A DNA stretch of 64,000 nucleotides from Megaustenia siamemsis. Its lineage: Eukaryota; Mollusca; Gastropoda; Stylommatophora; Ariophantidae. Below, piece after piece: positions 56,640-64,000 of this stretch; position 1 is the stretch's first letter; each line of letters opens with the position of its first letter. The position numbers were made by a program, and so were the translations under genes. The stretch lies in the NCBI GenBank assembly GCA_032433765.1, contig JAVIAB010000024.1:9884321-9948320 (forward strand). The letters run 5' to 3'. A model generated the notes under the pieces. It did not search any database. It was not told the origin of the DNA and was given only the letters and a program-made list of their open reading frames with translations.

Positions 56640-57647
56640 ACCAGTTATAAAATGTACATCAGGCTTTAAAATCTTAAATTCTGAGGTGGAAAAAGCTATA
56701 ATTACAATGAAAAGGGGAAAAGCAACAAGACCTGACAGCATACAGATATAGATGATACAGGCACTAGAAGATTTCGGCATTGAAGTGATCACAGACATAT
56801 GCAACGACATATACCATACAGGATACATACCAAATGAATTTTAAAAATTAACTTTCATTGCATTGCCTGAATTGAATGGTGCAGTTGAATGCAGTGATTT
56901 TAGAACAATAAGCCTAATGAGCCATGTTACAAAAATCTTGCTAAAAATTATACAAGGAAGGATTCAGAATAAAATCAATACTGAATTAGATAAGCAGCAA
57001 TTTGGATTTAGGAAAAATAGTGGGTCAAAAGAAGCCATATTCTGCATGAGAACATTAATCGAAAAACATACAGAAGTAAACAAACCAATATATACCTGCT
57101 TCATAGACTACACCAACGCTTTTGATAGAGTACACCACAAACACCTAATAGAATGCCTAAAAGAGATACATCTAGATGACATGGACATACGACTAATATG
57201 TAATCTATACTGGGAGCAAACAGTAATAATAAAATATAAGAAAGAGAACTCTACACCCATTGATATAAAAAGAGAAGTAAGACAGGGATGCATCCAATCA
57301 CCAAGCTTGTTCAATCTATACACTGAGCAAATCTTTAAAAACATCACAGAGATGCCAGGCCTACAAATTAATGGAAAGATAATAACCTAAGATATGCTGA
57401 TGATACTGTAGTGCTCGCAGAAAATCCTAAAGATCTACAACAATTACTTAATGAAATAAACATGACAAGCACACATTATGGATTAGATATGAATATCACA
57501 CAGACTAAAATTATGCTCATAAACAAAGAAAATACTAAAAACTCACAAGTGGATATCAACATTGAAGGAATAGACCTGTGGACAGTTCGGAATTGCAACT
57601 GCCTTGGTCATACTATAACCAGTGATGGAAAGGTAAAACTGAAATAA
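56640..57647 (+). pseudogene. LINE-A1 reverse transcriptase domain, broken
   Basis: RNA-dependent DNA polymerase of the LINE. In order: KRGKATRPDSI (entry block), VECSDFRTISLMSHVTKILL, QQFGFRKNSGSKEAI, TCFIDYTNAFDRVHHKHL (motif A with the catalytic Asp), VRQGCIQSPSLFNLY (motif B), then a frameshift or stop at 57390 and RYADDTVVLAENP (motif C, YADD intact), followed by KIMLINKENTKNSQ and IEGIDLWTVRNCNCLGHTIT. Stops at about 56750 and 56845 also break the frame. Confidence 0.87.
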
Positions 57648-57648
57648 A

Positions 57649-57961
57649 CAAAAGAATAGGAATGGAAAAAAAGTAATTTTAATGTCATGAAAAATATACT
57701 AACATTAAAACAAATAACACCAGGGCTAAAAGTAAGAATAGCAAAATATTATATCTTCTCAATATTCATGTATGGTGCAGAAACATGGACATTGGACAAG
57801 AAAACATAACAGAGAATTGAAGCTTTTGGAATGTAGATACATTGAAAAATAGGCAGAATTGGATGTAAAGACAGAAAAGAAAACAAACGATGAAGTCTTA
57901 AAACAACTAAAAGTGACAAGAGATCTACTAAACACAATTCAAACAATACAAATCTCCAATG
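57649..57961 (+). pseudogene. LINE-A1 C-terminal region
   Basis: Shifted frames: KNILTLKQITPGLKVRIAKY, YIFSIFMYGAETWTLDKK, then decayed text to ATAGCTAATTT at 57972, where LINE-D begins. The equivalent minus-strand segment lies at 41.65 kb. Confidence 0.7.
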
Positions 57962-57972
57962 ATAGCTAATTT

Positions 57973-58338
57973 AATAAACACAGATCAACGTCACTTCTTC
58001 GGATGATGGAAATGGGAGTTAAGATGGGCACAGCCAGAAATGAGAAACTTGGTGGCCGTGTAAGAAGACTTATCAACCAACATAGAACTGGAGTCGTCAG
58101 TCGCTGGACACTGAGGGAATTGCTGAGGAGGGGATCTGAGCACCTATGGACGTGTTCGGAGTGCAATGATGATGACCCGCAAATAACTCAATAACTCAAT
58201 AACTCAATTAACTCAATAACTCAATAACTCAATAACTCAATAACTCAATAACTCAATTAACTCAATTAACTCAATAACTCAATAACTCAATAACTCAATT
58301 AACTCAATAACTCAATAACTCAATAACTCAATAACTCA
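57973..58338 (+). mobile_element. LINE-D 3' insertion in LINE-A1, expanded octanucleotide tail
   Basis: Eleven-base duplication ATAGCTAATTT at 57962-57972 and 58339-58349. Encodes the end of LINE-D: HRSTSLLRMMEMGVK, RNEKLGGRVRRLINQHRTG and RRGSEHLWTCSECNDDDP with a stop at 58192, then about 17 CAATAACT-type units to 58338. Compared with the 32-33 kb and 42 kb copies, this tail is greatly lengthened. Confidence 0.92.
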
Positions 58339-58389
58339 ATAGCTAATTTTCTAGGTAGCTAAGTTGGTCGTGTGCTCTATCGTTGATAG

Positions 58390-58495
58390 ATAACCGATTA
58401 TTGATGATAAATAACAGTTGAGATCGAAAGTTATGGCGAGACATGATCATCTACGCCAGCAGGCATGACACGTGATGATGATCAAACAGAGTGAA
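58390..58495 (+). mobile_element. LINE-A1 extreme 3' end
   Basis: GAGATCGAAAGTTATGGCG, GACATGATCATCTACGCC, AGCAGGCATGACACGTGATG; same as the ends at 40.9 and 53.3 kb. Confidence 0.75.
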
Positions 58496-58629
58496 CAGCC
58501 GGTGGTCTTTGATAATCTCAACAAACAAGTCCAATGGCTTATTTTATACTTTGCGATCAACACACTTAACCTGACAGATGACTTCATGTGAGAGTCTGGA
58601 ATCCTACTCTGATTGAGTCATGATCGCAG

Positions 58630-58633
<4 letters not shown>

Positions 58634-58699
<66 letters not shown>
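58634..58699 (+). repeat. (GA)n microsatellite
   Basis: About 33 pure GA dinucleotides. Confidence 0.97.
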
Positions 58700-58702
<3 letters not shown>

Positions 58703-59025
58703 CTTGGGTATTTTTGTGAGAGATATAAACCGACAGTCAAGAAAACGTTTGTTTTTAAACTAAACTGAAATATTTCTATTTCAGGATTTGAAATTTGGAA
58801 ATGCCGTAAGCAACTTGGTTTAGCAATGATAGGAATTTGTGGGAGAGAAAATTAAATGAATGTTCCAAAATAAAGTATAAGAATAGAGTGATACAGCAGA
58901 ATAGCGTGCAATAAGTATCTGTCAAGTATTCAGTATTTTCTATCATATCTGATGTGTATATGTGCCGAAACAGATTTACGATACATATCAACATATTTTC
59001 ACGTATATTTATACGTATCATACAT
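58700..59025. other. AT-rich spacer
   Basis: No feature seen. Confidence 0.3.
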
Positions 59026-59205
59026 TTTTTTGGCCATTTAATGAGAAGGGAACAGCTGGGATAAATTCTGACAACTGGGAAAGTTGAGGGACTAAGAGAT
59101 AGAGAGAAGCAAAAAGAAAAGATACCAGACAGCTTAAGAGAATGGCTCGGCAGAAGGTCAACAACAGAAATGATAAACAGCTGTCACGATCGAAATTGTC
59201 CAAGT
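59026..59205 (+). mobile_element. LINE-A1 3' fragment
   Basis: TTTTTTGGCCATTTAATGAG, AGGGAACAGCTGGGATAAA and AATGGCTCGGCAGAAGGTCA; the C-terminal region, ending near ACGATCGAAATTG where a minus-strand LINE-A2 begins. Confidence 0.75.
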
Positions 59206-59695
59206 CTTGACAATAAACAATCTAGTATTTTCTCTCTTTGTCGTCCTCGATCTCTCTTTCCCTGTATTTTGCTAGTTGTAACCAAGTATTTCAAGTTTCC
59301 CCTTCTCCTGATGTGCCCAAAAAGTCTTTTATTTTTTTTTCTTAGGAGCTCCCATTTTGTGTTATCTTTTTTTGAGAATTTCACCGTTGTTCATTTTATC
59401 TGTCCAGGGAACTTTCAACATTCTTATGAGAAATTCCATCTCTGTGGCTTGTAATCATCTTTTCATGTGTTTGTTTACTGTCCATGATTCGCTTCCATAG
59501 GCCAGTCTAGGCTCTATATAGCACCGATGAACTCTCTTTTTCACTTCTATTGACATAAGTTTGCTGTATAAGACGTTTTTCATTTTTTGACATTCTATTT
59601 TGGCTTGAGCTGTTCTGCATCTTCCATCTGATGTTATTATTGTGCCCAAGTATTTGAAGCGTTGCACTTGTTTCAAATTTGCCCTGTTTATGTTT
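59206..59695 (-). mobile_element. LINE-A2 3' fragment, least damaged of its type
   Basis: Minus strand gives a nearly continuous LINE C-terminus: QRFKYLGTIITSDGRCRTAQ, RVHRCYIEPRLAYGSESWTV, LLRKKNKRLFGHIRRRGNLK, YLVTTSKIQGKRDRGRQREK and ILDCLLS. One frameshift between the YGSESWTV and the LLRKKN parts. Joined head-on to the plus-strand LINE-A1 at 59205. Confidence 0.85.
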
Positions 59696-60099
59696 CTTCT
59701 GCATGTTAATAATATAATAATAACAGCACAAGTAATACTATTAATAGCAATAACGATAATAACAATGATACTAACAATAACTGCAAATTAATGTGCTCAT
59801 CTTTATTTTGTGTTTGTTCATAAGATTCATCCTTCTGTCCTTTAAGATAAACCATCTACTCAATGGATTACTGAGAGTAAGTAACGTGCAGTAACAATAA
59901 CGTGAAAGCAACACGGAATCACAGCATGTATAAAAGTTAGCAGTTACAAGATTGGAAGTCTCTGCCTATGTCAACAGTTCCCAATGTACGAAGATTCGCC
60001 AATCATAGCGAAAGAGCTATCTATATAAACGAACTGTCGTTACGGTATAACCATGCCAATATTACGGCATTACATATTATTACATTTACATTTGTTTCG
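59696..60099. other. AT-rich spacer with AATAAC microsatellite
   Basis: AATAATAATAACAGC- and AATAACAATGATA-type runs at 59704-59785. Nothing else. Confidence 0.5.
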
Positions 60100-60107
60100 T
60101 TTACATA

Positions 60108-60600
60108 TTTTTTCCAGGAATTTGATATACACCATCCTCTGCCAACATTGTCTCAAAATATATATTGGCGAAACAGGACGACGTCAGGGGACAGATTAAG
60201 TGAACACGTATATAAGATTAAACTAGATTCTGACACTCATGTTTCCTCCAATTTTAGATTGACAGGACATAATACCTCTAATGACTTCCGTATTACTGAC
60301 ATTGTCGTGTTCCTCTGATGACTTCCGTATTACTGGCATCATCTCTTGTTCCTCTGATGACTTCCGTATTACTGGCATCATCTCATGTTCCTCTGATGAC
60401 TTCCGTATTACTGGCATCATCTCATGTTCCTCTGATGACTTCCGTATTATTGACATTTGTGTGTTCCTCTGATGACCTCCGTATTACTGGCATCATATCT
60501 TGTTCCTCTGATACCCATAGCCGTTTCGCGTTAGAGAACAGACCCACAGCCAGCTTTGTTACTCTCGAACACAGAGGTTTAATCTATTTTCAATGTCATT
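60108..60600 (+). pseudogene. Penelope-like GIY-YIG endonuclease end, frameshifted and internally expanded
   Basis: Reads NLIYTILCQHCLKIYIGETG, RRQG in one frame, then DRLSEHVYKIKLDSDTHVSS, NFRLTGHNTSNDFRITDI in another; a one-base change at about 60185 separates them. These correspond to the Y-IGET-GRR core and the following helices of the domain. After NDFRITDI the codons are duplicated about five times, and the C-terminal segment SRFALENRPTASFVTLEHRG follows. Confidence 0.8.
60290..60505 (+). repeat. 39-bp repeats from the end of the GIY-YIG region, 5-6 copies
   Basis: TCCTCTGATGACTTCCGTAT and TACTGGCATCATCTCATG. The first is preceded by ACCTCTAATGACTTCCGTAT, the native NTSNDFRIT codons, showing the origin. 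First unit is 37 bp, later ones 39 bp (13 codons). Confidence 0.92.
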
Positions 60601-61060
60601 TCATCTCTAGTCTCTTCTCCCCATATTTTCTATGTCGATGTCGTTTCCCTATTCCTCCTAGCGTTATCTTTATTACCTCGTTTGCTATACTTCCCCCGCT
60701 TGCTACCCCTTCCTCTCTTTCCTTTACTTTTCTTCCCGTTTTCTGTGTACCCTAAGGGACACGTCCTTCATTTTTTCAAATGATTCATTGTTTGTTTCCT
60801 TTCATCTAATTAAATCCTACCTGCCGTAATGTCCATTCATCTTTTACCCAGACTGCACGAAAATCATGACCATCGTCTTTTCCGCCATTTTTAATCATCA
60901 GTTTAGTTGTTGTGTATTCTAACTCGAAACTTTGTATTTAAAGTGTATAGTTTGTTTGTTACACCTGATGAAATCTTCTGCCGAAACGTTGTAGCTTGTT
61001 TTGTCTCTCTGTTAGTTTAGCTGTTCAATACCATTGTATGTGTTTACTTGTTTTATCTTG

Positions 61061-61195
61061 ACGCCATTTTCCCATTACTGGAGTGAGCCGGGGAGAGAGA
61101 TGCAGGACCGGAGAATAAAGGCTGCGTGTTCAGTGCAGTCGTAACGAAGTGTTCGGATCTGAGCTTTTGATTCATCCTCAAAATATTTTTTTAAA
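61061..61195. other. Spacer
   Basis: No feature seen. Confidence 0.3.
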
Positions 61196-61196
61196 A

Positions 61197-61272
61197 ACGT
61201 TTGACGCTACCGAGATTCGAACTCACGTTCTCCGGATTTGGAGCCCGACAAGTTATCGAATAGGCCACCGGC
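61197..61272 (-). pseudogene. tRNA-like sequence, Trp(CCA)-like anticodon loop
   Basis: Minus strand: CCGGTGGCCTATTCGATAAC (A box), GGCTCCAAATCCGG (anticodon arm with CCA), GTGAGTTCGAATCTCGG (B box). A clean acceptor stem is not seen, so probably a SINE head or pseudogene. Confidence 0.5.
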
Positions 61273-61404
61273 CTAGATGTTATTATACAATTACTGTTTG
61301 AAGTACTGAAGTCAGTCTGTAACAGGTAACACAGTCTCACGTTACGCTCAATCACATCGGGGTAACGATCTAAGTGGCTTTAATAAATTGGGGTCTGAAT
61401 GGTC

Positions 61405-61525
61405 CAGAGCAGGGTTTCTCAAACTGCTGTACGCGAACCCCTTGGGGTTCGCAAGCCAATGGTCAAAGTCATTTCAGGGGAAGGGGTATGTTTACAGTAC
61501 TCGGAAAAAACATCACAGATAAATA
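61405..61525 (+). mobile_element. Possible hAT-type transposon end
   Basis: CAGGGTTTCTCAAACTGC followed by CGAACCCCTTGGGGTTCGC resembles the terminal region of non-autonomous hAT elements. The following TTTACAGTACTCGGAAAAAA is shared with 62.45 kb and with the hairpin at 17.2 kb. Confidence 0.4.
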
Positions 61526-61544
61526 ACAACATAAAAATGGCTAT

Positions 61545-61915
61545 GTCTGAAAGTGTTCCTTGTTGCAGTTTCCTCATATTCCAAGTCCGGCTTGTTGCAG
61601 GAGCTACTGAGTTAAGTGCTCTGTGCACACCGTGAGCTGTGTGTCTCATCCGTTTTGATCATGTTTCGATATTCCAATTGTTTACGATGAATGATGATAT
61701 CGTATGACAGGGAACAGTTGGCTGTGTTCACTTCCTGTGCGGTTTCGTCTTATGTCTTTTGGCGTGTGCTGAGACTGCTATGATGGGGACTACAGCTACC
61801 TTGCCTTGTTTGGGAGATGAGTTGGTAATTCGGATGATTCCACTGGCACGGGCGGTTGAGCAATTATGGATTTTAATTCGTTTACAGTGATACCGGGGCC
61901 TTCCATAACCAAAGA
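61545..61915 (-). mobile_element. Repeat C copy 5
   Basis: TTTCCTCATATTCCAAGTCC, GCTACTGAGTTAAGTGCTCT, GCACACCGTGAGCTGTGT, CTTATGTCTTTTGGCGTGTG and CGTTTACAGTGATACCGGGG in the reverse order. Confidence 0.78.
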
Positions 61916-61939
61916 ACCAAAGAAAAAAAAATAAAGAAC

Positions 61940-62035
61940 AGTAGATGACTCGAAGCAGGATCGAACCGGTACTCCTTGGCTCAGCGTCTTACCACGAGAA
62001 ACCAATCCCTAGATGACACGCCCAACTCAACCATA
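61940..62035 (-). mobile_element. SINE-G copy 1 (tRNA-derived), minus strand
   Basis: Minus strand: TTTCTCGTGGTAAGACGCTG and GGAGTACCGGTTCGATCCTG then CTTCGAGTCATCTACTG. Inverted relative to copy 2. Confidence 0.65.
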
Positions 62036-62314
62036 TTTTAAAAAAAATTGCTCTCATTGGCGATGTTCTTCACGCATTTTATACTCATGATTTTACAGTT
62101 TAAAACTTCTAAAACTACTATTCGTACTGATTCGTCCTGTAACTATATATCTGCAGCGCGTGTATTCAGCCCTACCCTACCCGGGAGATACTTGTCTTAA
62201 TAGGAAAATACAGATACACAATTTATTCTCGAGCTGTGATTCTTACCCTGTGCTATAGTCATGAGAACACCTGCGTGGACGACATCTCAAATGGTAACTA
62301 TTTTATATGATAAC
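62036..62314. other. Spacer between the SINE-G pair
   Basis: No feature seen. Confidence 0.3.
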
Positions 62315-62405
62315 TGAGTTAGCCGTATGCTCTAGCGTTTAGCTTCTCGTGGCAAGACGCTCTGCCAAGGAGTACGAGTTCGATCCTGCTTCGGATCATC
62401 TATTC
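62315..62405 (+). mobile_element. SINE-G copy 2 (tRNA-derived), plus strand
   Basis: GCTTCTCGTGGCAAGACGCT, CCAAGGAGTACGAGTTCGAT and CCTGCTTCGGATCATCTAT; same order as copy 1. Confidence 0.65.
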
Positions 62406-62417
62406 TTCTTTGTTTTC

Positions 62418-62525
62418 TTTCTGTTATTGATTATTTGTGATTTTTTCCGAGTGCTGTAAACATTCCTCTTCCCCCGAAATTATTCGTTGATATATCGCCT
62501 CGGAAGTTCCCTCCAAAATAATTCT
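62418..62525 (-). mobile_element. Fragment of the CACTCGGAA family
   Basis: Minus strand: GGGAACTTCCGAGGCGATAT then TTTACAGCACTCGGAAAAAA. The same two blocks lie at 17.14-17.20 kb. Confidence 0.5.
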
Positions 62526-62844
62526 CATTTATGATTAGTTGTCTCCAGCGATCAAGATTCCTCGACCCATACACACTTTCATAGATTTTACATTTTTGGT
62601 GAAAATAATCAATATTCAAGTAATGAAATCGTAATCAATATTTCGTTACAGCAACTGCTTGAACATTCTTGTAATGACAAACCATCAATCCTGAAATATA
62701 TGAACATGAAGGCTGAACATGAAAAATAGTTTCAGACCTTCATTACTTGACAATAGGTTTAAAGCACCGACTGTCTGAACAGACAGTAAAAGGCTATATT
62801 ATAATAACACAAAACAGGTCCTCACCAGAACTATGAGTTCGTAA
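62526..62844. other. AT-rich spacer
   Basis: No feature seen. Confidence 0.3.
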
Positions 62845-63295
62845 AGGCGTGAAATGGTCCCAATGGGTCCACAAAGGCGTGAAATTGTCCAAATGGGTCC
62901 ACAAAGGCGTGAAATTGTCCCAATGGGTCCACAAAGGCATGAAATGGTTTCCAATGGGTCCACAAAGGCGTGACATGGTCCCAATGGGTCTACAAAGGCG
63001 TGAAATGATCCCAATGGGTCAACAAAGACTTGAAATGGTCCCAAGGGGCTCACAAAGGCGTGAAATGGTCTCAAGAGGTCCACAAAGGCGTGAAATGGTC
63101 CCAAGTAGTCCACAAAGTCACGAAATGGTCACAAGAGGTCCACAAAGGCGTGAAATGGCCCCAATGGGGCCACAAAGCCTTGACATCGTAACAAGGGGCT
63201 CACAAAGGCGTGAAATGGTCTCAAGAGGTCCACAAAGTCGCGAAATGGTCCCAAGTAGTCTACAAAGTCGTGAAATGGTCTCGAGAGGTCCACAT
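62845..63295. repeat. 30-bp minisatellite, about 15 copies
   Basis: GTCCACAAAGGCGTGAAATG plus GTCCCAATGG with drift. Frames on both strands stay partly open because 30 is divisible by three. Confidence 0.93.
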
Positions 63296-63369
63296 ACACA
63301 AAGAATTTATGAAATACTGGTCAGGACAGGTAGGACATTAGCCTCTCGACATGAAACGTCACGCGGTTG

Positions 63370-63548
63370 TGTTCGTTCGTTCGTTCGTTTTGCGTTCACC
63401 CGGTGACTAAAGGATCACACCTCTTCGTCATCCGCCCTTAACAAAGGACTTTAAGTGGACGTGTCTACGTTCTGTTGTGATTTGCAGTATAACTCTGATA
63501 TTTCCGACTTTCGGCCCAACACATCCGACTTCAGCTTGTTGTAATGGA
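63370..63548 (-). mobile_element. Repeat D copy 3 with an AACG-type tetranucleotide end
   Basis: Minus strand: GCTGAAGTCGGATGTGTTGG, CGAAAGTCGGAAATATCAG, AAGGGCGGATGACGAAGAGG, TTTAGTCACCGGGTGAACGC, then AAAACGAACGAACGAACGAA. Confidence 0.75.
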
Positions 63549-63775
63549 AACTGTGGATATTTCTTGACTTTACCTTCATCTGGTCTCTGAGAAGGGACTC
63601 TCGATGTCTAGTTTTCTCAAATAAAGAATAAAACAGGAGATTCCTATTTCCAGATTCCAATTATGATGACGATGAAAACATGAGACTTTCTCTTTTCAGA
63701 TTGAAACATTTTCAAGAAAAGTAAGTATTGTTATATATAACTATTAAGAATGTGAGTCAAGAAAAGTAAGTTATT
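63549..63775. other. Spacer
   Basis: GAAAAGTAAGT occurs twice (63717, 63763); otherwise nothing. Confidence 0.3.
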
Positions 63776-64000
63776 GGTTATTGGTTATGGAAGGCCTCGG
63801 TTTCACAGCAAACGAATTAAAATCCATAATTGCTCAACCGCCCGTGCCAGTGGAATCATCCGAATTACTAACTCATCTCCCAAACAAAGAAAGGTAACTG
63901 TAGTCCCCATCGTAGCAGTCTCAGCACACGCCAAAAGACATAAGGCGAAACCGCGCAGAAAGTGAACACAGCCAACTGTTCCCTGTCATACGATATCATC
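63776..64000 (+). mobile_element. Repeat C copy 6, cut by the window end
   Basis: GGTTATGGAAGGCCTCGGTT, AACGAATTAAAATCCATAAT, CGTGCCAGTGGAATCATCCG, AGACATAAGGCGAAACCGC and TCATACGATATCATC at the last base. Confidence 0.82.

Larger units (their letters stand above)
55385..57961 (+). mobile_element. LINE-A1, nearly full coding length, degraded
   Basis: Longest LINE in the window. The 5' end starts about 55397 with the N-terminus of the endonuclease; the C-terminal region is cut by LINE-D at 57972 and a further 3' piece lies at 58390-58490 (DRKLWRDMIIYASR then TGATGATGATC). Domain order endonuclease then reverse transcriptase, no RNase H. The sequence type is that of RTE-like endonuclease-reverse transcriptases, but clade needs a tree. 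Confidence 0.85.
60100..61060 (+). mobile_element. Penelope-like element, 3' end with GIY-YIG region and tail
   Basis: Carries the GIY-YIG endonuclease end of a Penelope-like retroelement and then about 450 bp of non-coding tail ending CTGATGAAATCTTCTGCC, GAAACGTTGTAGC, TTGTTTTGTCTCTC, AGTTTAGCTGTTCAATACC. The tail blocks match the dispersed modules at 4.9, 6.5, 29.4-29.6 and 38.4 kb, linking those to this family. The reverse transcriptase part is missing (5' truncation). Confidence 0.8.

Noticed and set aside
60940..61010. Functional hammerhead ribozyme
   Set aside because: CTGATGA and GAAAC boxes are there, but I could not find a suitable cleavage triplet or stem III; kept only as a motif worth testing.
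62849..63406. 185-codon frame with ten-residue repeats
   Set aside because: Consequence of the 30-bp minisatellite; the opposite strand is also open.

Overview
The window looks like intergenic DNA from an invertebrate animal. Nothing in it looks bacterial, viral or plasmid-like: there are no operons, no dense coding, and almost every protein-like stretch is a transposon protein or a broken piece of one. The mixture of elements (mariner, a long-spacer Tc1-type transposon, several LINE families, a Penelope-like element, tRNA-derived SINEs) together with minisatellites fits a lophotrochozoan such as a mollusc, but I cannot name the species from sequence alone. The only intact long coding sequence is the mariner transposase at the left edge. 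No complete host gene was found; a few short stretches could be exons and are marked as weak.

Layout. 0-6.9 kb: mariner, a 28-bp minisatellite, tRNA-derived SINEs (called SINE-A here), a LINE 3' end and a dispersed repeat (Repeat F). 6.9-12.2 kb: a 5.3-kb array of 43-bp units. 12.3-17.3 kb: a LINE fragment, a 26-bp array, Repeat C, a 31/32-bp array and a hairpin. 18-23.3 kb: SINE-A copies, a 1.76-kb tetranucleotide tract and a 54-bp array. 23.4-37.8 kb: two opposed copies of a 2.1-kb Tc1-type transposon enclose LINE fragments, GATA and CTT tracts, a palindromic Penelope-tail insertion and a LINE nested in Repeat C. 38-45.8 kb: arrays of 30, 61, 42, 125 and 62 bp among LINE and SINE pieces. 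46-53.3 kb: a diverged Tc1-type relic, a LINE 3' end followed by a 76-bp array, and a 38-bp array. 55.4-58.5 kb: the most complete LINE, with endonuclease and reverse transcriptase regions, interrupted by another LINE. 59-61 kb: opposed LINE pieces and a Penelope-like 3' end with a GIY-YIG domain. 61-64 kb: tRNA-like heads, Repeat C copies and a 30-bp array.

Main theme. Several tandem arrays are recognisably built from the ends of transposable elements in the same window: the 43-bp array from the Penelope-like 3' tail, the 38-bp array from the last codons and stop of a LINE, the 62-bp array from the tRNA-like head of SINE-A, the 39-bp repeats from the end of the GIY-YIG region, and a 46-bp triplication inside a transposase relic. 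The window therefore seems to record repeated birth of satellites from element termini, followed by growth through higher-order duplication (364-bp, 823-bp and 720-bp periods are visible). Several insertions keep target-site duplications, so their relative order can be read. Family names such as LINE-A, SINE-A and Repeat C are labels used only in this annotation.
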